Shown: piece after piece, positions 41,732-50,595 of the stretch | How positions within the stretch are numbered: position 1 is the first letter of the stretch | Layout: each line of letters starts with the position of its first letter | Origin: Paenibacillus timonensis | GTDB taxonomy: Bacteria > Bacillota > Bacilli > Paenibacillales > Paenibacillaceae | NCBI RefSeq assembly: GCF_022427145.1 | Contig: NZ_JAKSXN010000028.1 | Span: forward strand, 1-64,000 | Direction of reading: 5' to 3' | DNA: 64,000 nt | The notes under the pieces: model-generated | Seen by the model: only the letters and a program-made list of their open reading frames with translations | What the model was told of the DNA's origin: nothing | Databases searched by the model: none | Made by a program: the position numbers and the translations under genes

Positions 41732-43126
41732 GTGGCAAGCGCAGCAATGAAAGCATCAACGCATCGCTTTTTGGATCGGCATTTCTCCGGCCAATCGATT
41801 GATTACCGGCAAATTATCGCACTCATTCTCCCGATTTTGATCGACCAGGCGTTTATCATCGGCTTGAACCTGGTGAATACCGCCATGATCAGCTCCTCCG
41901 GGGTAGCGGCGGTGAGCGCCGTCAATATGGTTGATTCGCTGAATATTTTCTTGATCAACGTATTTGTCGCCGTGGCCACCGGCGGGACGGTTGTGGTGGC
42001 ACAGTACAAGGGCAGCCGGAATGACGCGATGGTATCCAAGGCCTCCTCCGGATCCGTCTCCTCCGTCGTGCTGCTGGCGCTTGCCATCAGCCTGCTGATC
42101 ATCGCTTTGCATATGCCCACCTTGAACCTGTTGTTTGGTTCAGCGGAGGCCGACGTGTTTCAGAATGCCAAATCGTATCTGATCGGCAGCAGCCTGTCGT
42201 TTTGCGGGATCGCGATCGTCGAGGCGGTATGCGGGGTGCTGCGGGGGATCGGAAAATCGCGGGCCTCCTTGATGTTGTCGCTGATCATGAACCTCACCTA
42301 TGTGGCCTTAAACTTTGTCCTGATCCATTTGGCGGACATGGGCATTATGGGGATGAACATCTCCGTGAACGTGTCCCGATACCTTGCCGCGGCCTGCGCC
42401 ATTTATTATCTGGTCAAGATGGACGAGTCGCTGAGGGTTCGCCTGCGGGATATGCTGCAGGTCAACTGGACGATGCTCAAAAAAATCCTTTCGATCGGCA
42501 TGCCGTTCGCGGCGGAGCAGATGTTCTTTAACGGGGGCAAAATTCTGACGCAAATCTTCATCGTCAGCCTGGGCACCTACGCCATCGCCGCAAATGCGAT
42601 CAGCGCTTCGCTGGCGATGGTGATTCAAATTCCGGCCAACGCATTGTCTATCGCGATCGTAACCGTGGTTGGGCAATGCATCGGCCGCCGGGAGATCGAG
42701 GACGCCCGGAAGCTGACTCGCTCGTTTCTGTGGCTCTCCTCGGCGACCTTCGTCGTCATGGGGCTGATCATCCTTCCTTTGTACCATCCGCTCGTATCGC
42801 TGTTTCATCCGCCGGCGGAGATTGTGGATGAGATCTTCACGATCGTGCTGATCAATACGATCGCGCAAATACCGTTGTGGGCGATCAGCTTCATCACGCC
42901 GTCGGCGCTGCGCGCGGCCGGAGACGCGAAATACACTTCCGTCGTATCGATGTTGTCGATGTGGCTGTTCCGCGTCGTGCTTGGCTATATTTTAGGCGTG
43001 GTGCTGCCGTTTGGCGTCGTTGGCGTCTGGCTGGCCATGGACATCGAATGGGGGATCCGCGGCTTGATCTTCCTGCGCCGCTTCCGCGGAACCAAGTGGT
43101 ACCGGCATCGACTGGTGGAGGACTGA
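41732..43126 (+). CDS. MATE-family efflux transporter
   Basis: The 464-residue protein has twelve predicted helices in two MATE halves; LILPILIDQAFIIGLNLVNTAMIS opens the first half and IGMPFAAEQMFFNGGKI the second. MATE pumps expel cationic drugs or metabolites by Na+ or H+ antiport. GTG 41732 is used with a weak GAAGTG site; ATG 41747 is in frame. The gene is divergent from the AraC/GyrI-like regulator and preceded by a leader with a terminator-like hairpin, so expression may be conditional. Substrate unknown. Confidence 0.88.
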   Translation: MASAAMKASTHRFLDRHFSGQSIDYRQIIALILPILIDQAFIIGLNLVNTAMISSSGVAAVSAVNMVDSLNIFLINVFVAVATGGTVVVAQYKGSRNDAMVSKASSGSVSSVVLLALAISLLIIALHMPTLNLLFGSAEADVFQNAKSYLIGSSLSFCGIAIVEAVCGVLRGIGKSRASLMLSLIMNLTYVALNFVLIHLADMGIMGMNISVNVSRYLAAACAIYYLVKMDESLRVRLRDMLQVNWTMLKKILSIGMPFAAEQMFFNGGKILTQIFIVSLGTYAIAANAISASLAMVIQIPANALSIAIVTVVGQCIGRREIEDARKLTRSFLWLSSATFVVMGLIILPLYHPLVSLFHPPAEIVDEIFTIVLINTIAQIPLWAISFITPSALRAAGDAKYTSVVSMLSMWLFRVVLGYILGVVLPFGVVGVWLAMDIEWGIRGLIFLRRFRGTKWYRHRLVED

Positions 43127-43165
43127 TAAATATTTAGTATTGATTTGCATTCGATTTTTCGCATA

Positions 43166-43227
43166 AAAAAACCTTTAAGCCTTCACACCGGCCCAATCGC
43201 GGGCAGGTCTCGGCTTAAAGGTTTTTT
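43166..43227. terminator. Bidirectional terminator
   Basis: A 16-bp perfect stem, AAAAAACCTTTAAGCC (43166-43181) / GGCTTAAAGGTTTTTT (43212-43227), separates the converging MATE and activase genes. Confidence 0.9.
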
Positions 43228-43233
43228 ACTTGC

Positions 43234-46200
43234 TTAGCACAGCACGCCGCTGGCCACCGACATCATGAGCTTGATGCGGTTGATCTGGTTCACTTCGCTC
43301 GCGCCGGCGTCGTAGTCGATCGCCGCGATATTGGCGTCCGGATACAGCTCCTTCAGCCCTTTGATCATCCCGCGCCCGGTGATGTGGTTCGGCAGGCAAG
43401 CGAATGGCTGGATGCAAACGATGTTGTTCACGCCGTGATCGAGCAGCTCCATCATTTCCGCGGTGAGGAACCAGCCTTCACCCATCTGGTTGCCGACCGA
43501 CAGCAGACGTCCAGCCTTCTCCGCCAGCTTGTAAATGCTCTCCGGCGGGTTGAGATAGCGGCTCGCCTCCAGCGCCTGTTTCATCGGTTTACGGTACATT
43601 TCGATGTAGCGGATGACCATCGGATTCAGGAGGCCCAGCATTTTGCTCTTGCCGAGGTGATCCGCCTTGTAAATCGGGTTGTACAAGCAATAGAACATGA
43701 AGTCGAGAAAATCGGGCACAACCGCTTCGCCGCCCTCGGCTTCGATGACCTCCACGATTCGGTTATTGGCATCGGGATGGAACTTGATCAGGATTTCGCC
43801 GACGATGCCGACCCGCGGTTTGACGGCCCCCGATTGCGGCAACGCTTCGAACTCCGCGACCATGCCTCGGATATGCTCCTTGTATTCGGCATAAGAAAAC
43901 TCCCGCAGGGAATGCTTGCACAGCACCATCCATTTGCGGAACAGCAGCTCGGTATCGCCGGCGTTCCGCTCGTACGGACGGAACCGGTACAAGAGCCGCA
44001 TCAGCAAATCGCCGTAGCAGGCCGCCGCGATCAGCCGGTTGATCAGCTTCAAGTTCAGCTTGAATCCCGGCTGGCTTTCGATGCCCGTCGCATTCAGCGA
44101 AATGACCGGGATTTGCGCCATTCCCGCTTCTTTCAGCGCTTTGCGCAGCAAAGCGATATAGTTCGTCGCCCGGCAGCCGCCGCCGGTTTGGGTCAGAATC
44201 ACCGCCGTCCGGTTCGGGTCGTAGTCGCCCCCGCGCAGCGCCGCCATGATTTGCCCAATCGTCACGATCGCCGGGTAGCAAGCGTCGTTGTTCACGAATT
44301 TCAAGCCTTCGTCCGTCGTTTGCTTGCTGGCTTTCTCCAGCACTTTCAGCCGGTAGCCAGCTCCGCGGAACACCGTTTCGAACAGTTCGAAATGAATGGG
44401 CGAGAGCTGCGGGGCGAGGATCGTGTAGCCGCTTTTCATTTCTTTGGTAAAAGCGGCCGGCGAGACGGGTACGGACACCGTCCGGGCCGTAACCTGCGAA
44501 GCTTCACGTTCCTTCATCGCCGCAAGCAGCGAGCGCAACCGGATGCGCGCTGCCCCCAGGTTGCTGATTTCATCGACTTTAATCAAGGTGAACGTCTTGT
44601 GGTGCCGCTCCAAAATGTCCTGGATCGTATCAGCGGTGATCGCATCGATGCCGCAGCCAAACGAAGTCAGCTGCACCAGCTCCAGGTCGTCCCGGCCGCT
44701 GACGAAGTAAGCCGCGCGGTACATCCGCCCATGGTACGTCCATTGATTGACGACGGGCAGGGGATGTTTCACGGTGCCTAGGTGGCATACCGCATCTTCC
44801 GTCAACACCGCGAGCCCCATCCCGGCAATCAGATCGGCGATGCCGTGATTGATCTCGGGATCACTGTGGTACGGATGCCCGCAGAGCACGACGCCTTTGG
44901 CTCCGGTCTCCTCCAGCAGCTTCAGCGTCGCTTCGCCTTGAGCGCGGATATCGCTGCGGGCCCGCTCGGCTTCCTGCAGCCCCGCATCGACCGCCGCCTC
45001 CAGTTCGTTCGCCGGAATGTGCGTGAACGTGGCCTGCAGGGTCTTTTTCAAAGCCGGCACATGATCGATATTCAGGAACGGACTCACCAGCGGGATGCTT
45101 TGCTCTTTCAACCGGTCCATGTTGGTCCGGATGACCTCGGGATACGAGGCTACGACCGGACAGTTGAAATGATTGTCGGCCGAAGCATCTTCCTTCTTCT
45201 CGTAAATGACCGCAGGGTAGAAGATAAAGTCGACCTTGCTGCGGATGAGGCTCTCGATGTGTCCATGCACCAGCTTGGCGGGATAGCAGACGGACTCTGA
45301 CGGAATCGTCTCCATGCCGGTTTCGTACAGCTTTTTCGAGGACCTTGGCGACAGCACGACCTTGTACCCCAGCTTCGTAAAAAACGTGTGCCAAAACGGG
45401 TAGTTTTCGAATAAATTCAGCACCCGCGGCAAGCCGACTGTCCCTCGAACGGCCTTCTCTGTCGGGAGCGGGGCGTAGCTGAACATCCGCTCGTATTTAT
45501 AATCGACGAGATTGGGGAGCGAGCTTTTGAGTTTTCTCTGCGTTGCGCCCCGCTCGCAGCGGTTACCGCTGACGTGGAAGCTTTTGTCGGGAAACCGGCT
45601 GATCGTCATGGCACAGTTATTGCTGCATAACGAGCAACGGGCATGCGAGACCTCGTAGGTGAACGAGTGCAGCTCCTCGCAAGGCAGCAGGCTGCTGTGA
45701 CCTGCTCCGTCATATTGCTCCCGGGCCAACAGCGCGCAACCATAGGCGCCCATAATGCCGGCGATGTCGGGACGAACGGCTTCCCGGCCGGTGAGCAGTT
45801 CGAAGGCACGCAGCACGGCGTCATTGTAGAAGGTTCCGCCCTGCACGACGATCCGGCGGCCGAGCTCCTCGGGATTGCGGATTTTGATCACTTTTTGCAG
45901 CGCGTTCTTTACGACGGAATATGCCAGGCCGGCCGAAAGATCGGGCAAGGAGGCGCCTTCCTTCTGCACCTGCTTGACTTTGGAGTTCATGAACACCGTG
46001 CAGCGCGAGCCGAGATCCACCGGTTGGACGGCATGCAACGCCGCTTCGGCAAACTCGGCAATTCCGAGACCTAATGCCCCGGCAAAGCTCTCGAGAAAAG
46101 AACCGCAGCCCGCCGAGCAGGCTTCGTTCAGCAGCAAGCTATCGATCGCGCCGCCGCGGATTTTGATGCATTTCATATCCTGGCCGCCGATATCGAGAAT

Positions 46201-47445
46201 GAAGTCGACGTCCGGCATAAAGCGGGCCGCCGCTTTATAGTGGGCCACCGTCTCCACCTCGCCGGCATCGATGCGGAAGGCGGCTTTCATGAGGCCTTCC
46301 CCATAACCCGTGACGCAGGCGCGCGCGATATGGCAGCTTTCCGGCAGCCGGGCGTACATTTCCTGCAGCGCCTCCGCGAGGGAAGCGAGCGGATTCCCTT
46401 TATTGCCGCGATAAAACGTATGTAAAATTTGGTCGTCGGCACCGGTCAGCACCAGCTTGGTCGTGGTCGATCCGGCATCAATGCCGAGGAAGCAGGGACC
46501 GCTGTAGCTTGCAAGCTCTGCGCGTGGCGCGGTCGCTGCATCGTGCCGTTCCCGGAAGGCCGCATACTCCGGATCATTCGCGAACAGGGGCGCTAACCGC
46601 TGCTCCCCGCTGGGAGCAGCCGTCCATTCGGCGTTCTCCATGCGTTTCAGCCAATCGCCGAGCGGAAGCGAAGATCCATCCGTGACTTGCAGGGCTGCGC
46701 CGATCGCGACGAAATACTGGGCATCGTCCGGAAACACGACATCGTCCGGTGCGAGCTGGAGCGTTTCGATGAAACGCACCCGCAATTGCGGCAGGAACGT
46801 GAGCGGCCCGCCGAGAAAAGCCACCTTGCCGCGGATCGGCCGGCCGCAAGCCAGCCCGCTGATCGTCTGGGTCACGATGCTCTGGAAGATGGAGGCGGCG
46901 ATATCCTCGCGGCGCGCCCCTTCGTTTAGTAGCGGCTGCACGTCTGTCTTGGCGAACACCCCGCAGCGCGAGGCGATCGGGTAGATCGTCTCGCAGCGGG
47001 CAGCCCATTCGTCCAGTCCCGCCGGATCGGTCTCCAGCAGCGCGGCCATCTGGTCGATAAACGCGCCGGTCCCGCCGGCACAGGCGTTGTTCATGCGCTG
47101 TTCGATGCCGCCGCGCAAGTAAATGATCTTGGCGTCCTCGCCGCCAAGCTCGATCGCGGTGTCGGTTTCCGGTGCCAGCCGCTGGATCGCCTTCGTGCAG
47201 GCGACGACCTCCTGCAGAAACGGAATGCCGGCCAGCTCTGCCAGCTTGAGCCCGGAAGAGCCGCTGATGCAAAGACCGGCCTCCGCCTCGGGGAACCGGT
47301 GCATGACCTCCCGCCACAATCCTGGCACCGCCGTACGGATATCCGAATAGTGGCGGGCGTACGCCCGGTGCACGATGGTGCCTTCGTGCAACGCAACGAT
47401 TTTTGCCGTGGTAGAGCCGATATCAAGTCCGATCTGCAGCAGCAT
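43234..47445 (-). CDS. Double acyl-CoA dehydratase activase fused to DUF2229/HgdB-like region
   Basis: The 1403-residue protein has two BadF/HgdC-type ASKHA ATPase domains (about 1-265 and 318-580) with DIGSTT and GIDAGSTTTK. Each has the cysteine pair that binds a bridging [4Fe-4S] cluster in HgdC: C122/C161 and C443/C482, both 39 residues apart. A Cys motif follows (C604, C607, C611, C630), then DUF2229 (about 660-880) and an HgdB-like 2-hydroxyacyl-CoA dehydratase region to the end. HgdC-type activases pump an electron into a dehydratase at the cost of ATP. What this fused protein reduces is not established. It overlaps the end of a MarR gene. Confidence 0.85.
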   Translation of the reverse strand: MLLQIGLDIGSTTAKIVALHEGTIVHRAYARHYSDIRTAVPGLWREVMHRFPEAEAGLCISGSSGLKLAELAGIPFLQEVVACTKAIQRLAPETDTAIELGGEDAKIIYLRGGIEQRMNNACAGGTGAFIDQMAALLETDPAGLDEWAARCETIYPIASRCGVFAKTDVQPLLNEGARREDIAASIFQSIVTQTISGLACGRPIRGKVAFLGGPLTFLPQLRVRFIETLQLAPDDVVFPDDAQYFVAIGAALQVTDGSSLPLGDWLKRMENAEWTAAPSGEQRLAPLFANDPEYAAFRERHDAATAPRAELASYSGPCFLGIDAGSTTTKLVLTGADDQILHTFYRGNKGNPLASLAEALQEMYARLPESCHIARACVTGYGEGLMKAAFRIDAGEVETVAHYKAAARFMPDVDFILDIGGQDMKCIKIRGGAIDSLLLNEACSAGCGSFLESFAGALGLGIAEFAEAALHAVQPVDLGSRCTVFMNSKVKQVQKEGASLPDLSAGLAYSVVKNALQKVIKIRNPEELGRRIVVQGGTFYNDAVLRAFELLTGREAVRPDIAGIMGAYGCALLAREQYDGAGHSSLLPCEELHSFTYEVSHARCSLCSNNCAMTISRFPDKSFHVSGNRCERGATQRKLKSSLPNLVDYKYERMFSYAPLPTEKAVRGTVGLPRVLNLFENYPFWHTFFTKLGYKVVLSPRSSKKLYETGMETIPSESVCYPAKLVHGHIESLIRSKVDFIFYPAVIYEKKEDASADNHFNCPVVASYPEVIRTNMDRLKEQSIPLVSPFLNIDHVPALKKTLQATFTHIPANELEAAVDAGLQEAERARSDIRAQGEATLKLLEETGAKGVVLCGHPYHSDPEINHGIADLIAGMGLAVLTEDAVCHLGTVKHPLPVVNQWTYHGRMYRAAYFVSGRDDLELVQLTSFGCGIDAITADTIQDILERHHKTFTLIKVDEISNLGAARIRLRSLLAAMKEREASQVTARTVSVPVSPAAFTKEMKSGYTILAPQLSPIHFELFETVFRGAGYRLKVLEKASKQTTDEGLKFVNNDACYPAIVTIGQIMAALRGGDYDPNRTAVILTQTGGGCRATNYIALLRKALKEAGMAQIPVISLNATGIESQPGFKLNLKLINRLIAAACYGDLLMRLLYRFRPYERNAGDTELLFRKWMVLCKHSLREFSYAEYKEHIRGMVAEFEALPQSGAVKPRVGIVGEILIKFHPDANNRIVEVIEAEGGEAVVPDFLDFMFYCLYNPIYKADHLGKSKMLGLLNPMVIRYIEMYRKPMKQALEASRYLNPPESIYKLAEKAGRLLSVGNQMGEGWFLTAEMMELLDHGVNNIVCIQPFACLPNHITGRGMIKGLKELYPDANIAAIDYDAGASEVNQINRIKLMMSVASGVLC

Positions 47446-47923
47446 GTAGTTCCTCCGTCCCTGTAGTCAATAACGTTCCTTCCATAACCGTGTTCCCCGC
47501 GGCAAATTTGTCCCGGATCGTCTGCAGGGATTGCAGGAATACCTGCAACTGTTCCTCGGGGAAATCGCCGAGGATCGTTTGGAAGATTTGGTTGCGTTTC
47601 GCAATCATCCCTTCGAGGACCGATCGCCCGCGATCCGTCAAATCAATCCAGCAGATACGCTTATCCGCCTCGTCCCGAACCCGGTCCAGCAGGCCTTCCT
47701 GGACCATTTTGTTGATCGCGATGGTGTTAGCGCTGGACGATAAACCAACCTGTTCGGCAATTTGCGAAACCGTGGATCTTCCGTATCGATATACCGCCAG
47801 CAAAATAAAAAATTTGCTTGGCAAAATCTGCTCCCCGTCGTTAAAAAATAATCGACCCATGCTGTGGGCGATATCCAGCGTCGTCTCGCAGATCCCAACG
47901 CACATTTCCTGATGCTCTTTCAT
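47423..47923 (-). CDS. MarR-family regulator, coupled to the activase gene
   Basis: The 166-residue protein has a MarR winged helix (YGRSTVSQIAEQVGLSSSANT, then VRDEADKRICWIDLTDRGR for the wing). ATG 47923 follows GGGAGGG; the frame is open to 47977. Its last 23 bases overlap the activase start, whose ribosome site lies inside it, so the two are one operon. A perfect 21-bp palindrome lies 26 bp upstream of the start and is a strong operator candidate. The ligand or redox signal it senses is unknown; it has one Cys (CVGIC has two) near the N-terminus that could respond to oxidation. Confidence 0.86.
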   Translation of the reverse strand: MKEHQEMCVGICETTLDIAHSMGRLFFNDGEQILPSKFFILLAVYRYGRSTVSQIAEQVGLSSSANTIAINKMVQEGLLDRVRDEADKRICWIDLTDRGRSVLEGMIAKRNQIFQTILGDFPEEQLQVFLQSLQTIRDKFAAGNTVMEGTLLTTGTEELHAAADRT

Positions 47924-47948
47924 CGTGTTTCCAGCCCTCCCGAACAGA

Positions 47949-47969
47949 AAAGTTTTATGATAAAACTTT
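47949..47969 (-). promoter_or_regulatory. MarR-type palindromic operator
   Basis: AAAGTTTTAT-G-ATAAAACTTT is a perfect 10-bp inverted repeat with a 1-bp centre, just upstream of the marR-activase operon. Its AT-rich symmetric form is typical of MarR sites. Confidence 0.65.
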
Positions 47970-48074
47970 ATACTCAAACCATATCACCAACCGGGAGCGC
48001 CGGAATATTAAAAATGTAATAGGGACAAGGAAATCGGGATACGCTAGCCGCGAAAAAAATTTTTTAAAATCCGG

Positions 48075-48103
48075 TTGACACCCCTGCTACTCGGTGCTAC
48101 AAT
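48075..48103 (+). promoter_or_regulatory. Strong promoter of the DUF1048-PadR operon
   Basis: TTGACA (48075-48080), a 17-bp spacer and TACAAT (48098-48103) form a near-consensus sigma-A promoter, about 150 bp before the first gene. It leaves a long leader. Confidence 0.75.
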
Positions 48104-48121
48104 GTACCTGTAATAAGCAAT

Positions 48122-48200
48122 ACTGAATAGCGGAGCGAGGTGCTCTACAAGCTATTCGGTTCCTTTTTCCCCAGGTACTAAGTTATACAGAATATTAGTC
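48122..48200 (+). promoter_or_regulatory. Leader module copy 1: hairpin, T-tract, CCAGGTA-type box, inverted repeat
   Basis: ACTGAATAGC (48122-48131) pairs with GCTATTCGGT (48151-48160), with an inner GAGC/GCTC stem, then TCCTTTTTCC. Ten bases after the right arm comes CCAGGTACTAAGTTATAC (48171-48188), and ACTAA-N13-TTAGT overlaps that. The same module recurs at 49714. The hairpin and T-tract look like an intrinsic terminator inside the leader. Confidence 0.6.
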
Positions 48201-48257
48201 AGACAGAATAGTGGGCGTACATTGCCCCGAACGATCGAGATAAAGGAGAAGAGCGTC

Positions 48258-48614
48258 ATGAATTTTTGGGACAAAATTACGGGCAACGACATGACAAGGG
48301 AAATGAAAGGGTTTGAGGCGCGCGCCCATAAGCTGCCGACCGATTATCAAGCGGCATGGGATGAGATTAAATCGAATCTGTGGGCGCACTCCGATTTCAC
48401 CGGTCGCAACCTCATGCCGATTCTTGACGGAGCGCTGAGCTGGCTCGAAGAAACCGCGGCGGACGGCCAGCGCGTTCAAGAGGTATTGGGTGACGATATC
48501 CAAGGCTTCTGTTCAGCGCTAGCCGGTGAAGAAGGGGCAAAGTCGCTTCGTGACAAGTGGCGCGAGCAACTCAATCGGAATGTCGCGAAAAAATTAGGAA
48601 AACGGGAGGGATAA
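48258..48614 (+). CDS. DUF1048 family protein, copy 1
   Basis: The 118-residue soluble, helical, charged protein matches DUF1048 (NFWDKITGNDMTREMKGFEARAHKLPTDYQAAWDEI). The family has no assigned function; members are encoded beside PadR regulators and ABC transporters in Bacillota. ATG 48258 follows AAAGGAG. It is the first gene after a strong promoter and a structured leader, and is separated by 1 bp from a second DUF1048 gene. Its C-terminal half is about as acidic as its paralogues but it is the most divergent of the three. Confidence 0.8.
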   Translation: MNFWDKITGNDMTREMKGFEARAHKLPTDYQAAWDEIKSNLWAHSDFTGRNLMPILDGALSWLEETAADGQRVQEVLGDDIQGFCSALAGEEGAKSLRDKWREQLNRNVAKKLGKREG

Positions 48615-48615
48615 C

Positions 48616-48966
48616 ATGAATATTCAACAAATGCTTCAAGGCAAAAAAGAATGGCGGGCCCACGTCGCGCGTGTTAAAGCACTTCCTCAGGATTATCAAA
48701 TCGTCTATAACGAGATTCAGAAATATCTCTTTAAGGTTGGCCCTGCTGAACTTATGGACGGAATCGGCTTGCTATCGGGGATTGTTGATCTTTTTGAAGG
48801 GGGCGCGGCCTTGGGGAAAGGCGTTCTCGAAGTCACTGGCAATGATGTGGCGGCTTTCTGCGACGATCTCATCAAAGATTCCAAAACTTACGCCGACAAT
48901 TATCAAGAATCCGTGAACCAAGCAATGAACAAGGCTATGAAAAAGGTTACGGATAAAATCAAGTAA
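48616..48966 (+). CDS. DUF1048 family protein, copy 2
   Basis: The 116-residue protein shares its pattern with the first and third DUF1048 genes here: a Lys-rich start, then RVKALPQDYQIVYNEIQKYL, a Gly-rich middle (LFEGGAALGKGVLEVTGNDVAAFCDDLI) and a C-terminal amphipathic helix. GGGAGGG lies at the end of the upstream gene. The conserved DVAAFCDDL segment has a Cys also present in copy 1 (IQGFCSAL). It could act as a partner or anti-regulator of the PadR protein encoded 14 bp downstream; that is guesswork. Confidence 0.82.
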   Translation: MNIQQMLQGKKEWRAHVARVKALPQDYQIVYNEIQKYLFKVGPAELMDGIGLLSGIVDLFEGGAALGKGVLEVTGNDVAAFCDDLIKDSKTYADNYQESVNQAMNKAMKKVTDKIK

Positions 48967-48979
48967 AAGGGTGCGAAAC

Positions 48980-49300
48980 ATGGACAATTTAACGGAAATG
49001 CTAAAGGGTTCGCTGGAAGGTTGCGTGCTGGAAATCATCAGCCGTCGTGAAACGTATGGTTACGAGATTACCCGCCGTCTGAACGAGCTGGGGTTTACCG
49101 AAGTCGTGGAAGGGACAGTATACACCATCCTCGTGCGATTAGAGAAGAAAAACCTGGTGAATATCGAAAAGAAACCGTCGGATATGGGGCCGCCACGCAA
49201 GTTCTACACCCTGAATGAGGCTGGCCGTCAAGAACTCGCCTCGTTTTGGGAAAAATGGGATTTCGTTTCGTCTAAAATCAACGCCTTGAAGTCCAATTAG
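48980..49300 (+). CDS. PadR-family transcriptional regulator
   Basis: The 106-residue protein is a short PadR (subfamily s1) winged helix: MLKGSLEGCVLEIISRRETYGYEI, TEVVEGTVYTILVRLEKK for the recognition helix, and PPRKFYTLNEAGRQEL for the wing. PadR proteins repress efflux or stress genes and are released by ligands. The start ATG 48980 follows AAAAGGG. It sits between DUF1048 genes and upstream of a DrrAB-like exporter, so it likely controls this whole block, perhaps through the repeated leader boxes. Confidence 0.87.
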   Translation: MDNLTEMLKGSLEGCVLEIISRRETYGYEITRRLNELGFTEVVEGTVYTILVRLEKKNLVNIEKKPSDMGPPRKFYTLNEAGRQELASFWEKWDFVSSKINALKSN

Positions 49301-49337
49301 CGACATAAGATAAATCTAAAAGAGGAGGAGAAGTTAT

Positions 49338-49679
49338 ATGATGGAAATGTTCAAAAAATTAATCGGCGATAAGAAAGAGTACAAGATGATGATGGCAAGG
49401 GTGGATGCTTTGCCGGAGGACTACCAGTATGTGTTTAAGAAAATCCAAACCTATATGTGGAATTTCTCGGCGGGCAACGGGATGGATATGCTGCACATGC
49501 AATACGAATTAATCGATATGTTCGAAGCCGGCGCGGCGGAAGGAAGACAGGTGCTGGAGATCACCGGGGAAGACGTGGCGTCGTTTGCCGATGGCCTCGT
49601 GGCCAATGCGAAAACCTACTTCGCAAAATATCGGGAAGATTTGAATCAAAGCATTCAGGAGCGATTAAGAAAAAAATAA
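49338..49679 (+). CDS. DUF1048 family protein, copy 3
   Basis: The 113-residue protein is a third DUF1048 member (KEYKMMMARVDALPEDYQYVFKKIQTYMW, in pieces; then MFEAGAAEGRQVLEITGEDVASFADGLV). It is closest to copy 2. ATG 49338 follows AGGAGG with 9-bp spacing; ATG 49341 is adjacent. The second leader module begins 35 bp after its stop codon. Having three paralogues in 1.4 kb suggests local duplication. Confidence 0.82.
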   Translation: MMEMFKKLIGDKKEYKMMMARVDALPEDYQYVFKKIQTYMWNFSAGNGMDMLHMQYELIDMFEAGAAEGRQVLEITGEDVASFADGLVANAKTYFAKYREDLNQSIQERLRKK

Positions 49680-49713
49680 AAACTTGGCCGGATCATCCCG
49701 TAGATCAAAACCG

Positions 49714-49806
49714 ACTGAATGGCTGGTTCCGAAGGGGTACTTTCACCTTTGCTATTCAGTTTCATTTTAGCCAGGTAGTAAGTGATACGTGTTACCAGTG
49801 TTACTA
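49714..49806 (+). promoter_or_regulatory. Leader module copy 2 upstream of the ABC exporter
   Basis: ACTGAATGGC (49714-49723) pairs with GCTATTCAGT (49751-49760), then TTCATTTT, and ten bases after the right arm CCAGGTAGTAAGTGATAC (49771-49788) matches 16 of 18 positions of copy 1. TAGTAA-N19-TTACTA overlaps the box. Right-arm-to-box spacing is the same as in copy 1, so the two are one element duplicated. Confidence 0.6.
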
Positions 49807-49833
49807 AATAGTTGATTATAGGAGGAAAAAAGG

Positions 49834-50595
49834 ATGAGCAATGCAGCGATTTCCGTAAAAGGACTTAAAAAATCATTTAAAGACAAGGAAGTCTTAAAGG
49901 GAGTGGATTTTGAGGTGCGGCGCGGCGAAATTTTCGCGCTGCTGGGCTCCAATGGAGCGGGCAAGACGACGACGGTCAACATCCTCTCGACGCTGATGAA
50001 GCCCGATGGCGGCGAAGCAAGGGTTTGCGGCTCTGACGTCCAGCGTCAACCGGATCATGTTCGTCAGAGCATCAGCCTGACCGGGCAGTTTGCAGCTATA
50101 GACGGCATGCATACAGGAAGGGAAAACCTGATGATGATCGCCAAGTTGCGGGGAGTTCCCCGTCCCGCTCAAGTCGCCGACAATCTGCTTGCCAAATTCA
50201 GCCTGACCGATGCGGCGAACCGTCGGGCGGATCAGTATTCCGGCGGAATGAAACGCCGGCTGGACATCGCCATGAGCTTGATCGGTGCGCCTGACGTCAT
50301 TTTTCTCGACGAACCGACGACAGGGCTGGATCCCGAAGCACGGATTGAAGTGTGGAATACCGTCAAGGAGCTCGCCGGCAGCGGCACGACGATCTTGCTG
50401 ACGACCCAGTACCTGGAGGAAGCCGAGCAACTGGCCGACCGGATCGCCATCCTGCATGGCGGAAAGATCATCACGACCGGCACCCTTGCCGAACTCAAAG
50501 AGATGTTCCCGCCGGCGAAAGTGGAGTATATCGAGAAGCAGCCGACGTTGGAGGAAATCTTCCTCGCGATTATCGGCAAAAAGGAGGAGAAGTAA
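49834..50595 (+). CDS. ABC exporter ATPase, DrrA-like
   Basis: The 253-residue ATPase has Walker A GSNGAGKTTT, Q-loop SLTGQFAAID, signature YSGGMKRRLD, Walker B VIFLDEPTTGLDP and the H-loop region LLTTQYLEEAEQ (Gln in place of the usual His, as in DrrA-type exporters). The ATG follows AGGAGGAAAAAAGG. It directly precedes its ABC-2 permease. DrrAB-type pumps export hydrophobic antibiotics; in this context it may be induced through the PadR regulator upstream. Confidence 0.9.
   Translation: MSNAAISVKGLKKSFKDKEVLKGVDFEVRRGEIFALLGSNGAGKTTTVNILSTLMKPDGGEARVCGSDVQRQPDHVRQSISLTGQFAAIDGMHTGRENLMMIAKLRGVPRPAQVADNLLAKFSLTDAANRRADQYSGGMKRRLDIAMSLIGAPDVIFLDEPTTGLDPEARIEVWNTVKELAGSGTTILLTTQYLEEAEQLADRIAILHGGKIITTGTLAELKEMFPPAKVEYIEKQPTLEEIFLAIIGKKEEK

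Noticed and set aside
43384-44781. A 465-codon open frame on the plus strand.
   Set aside because: It is the antisense shadow of the double activase; the translation is low-complexity His/Gln/Arg-rich and matches nothing.
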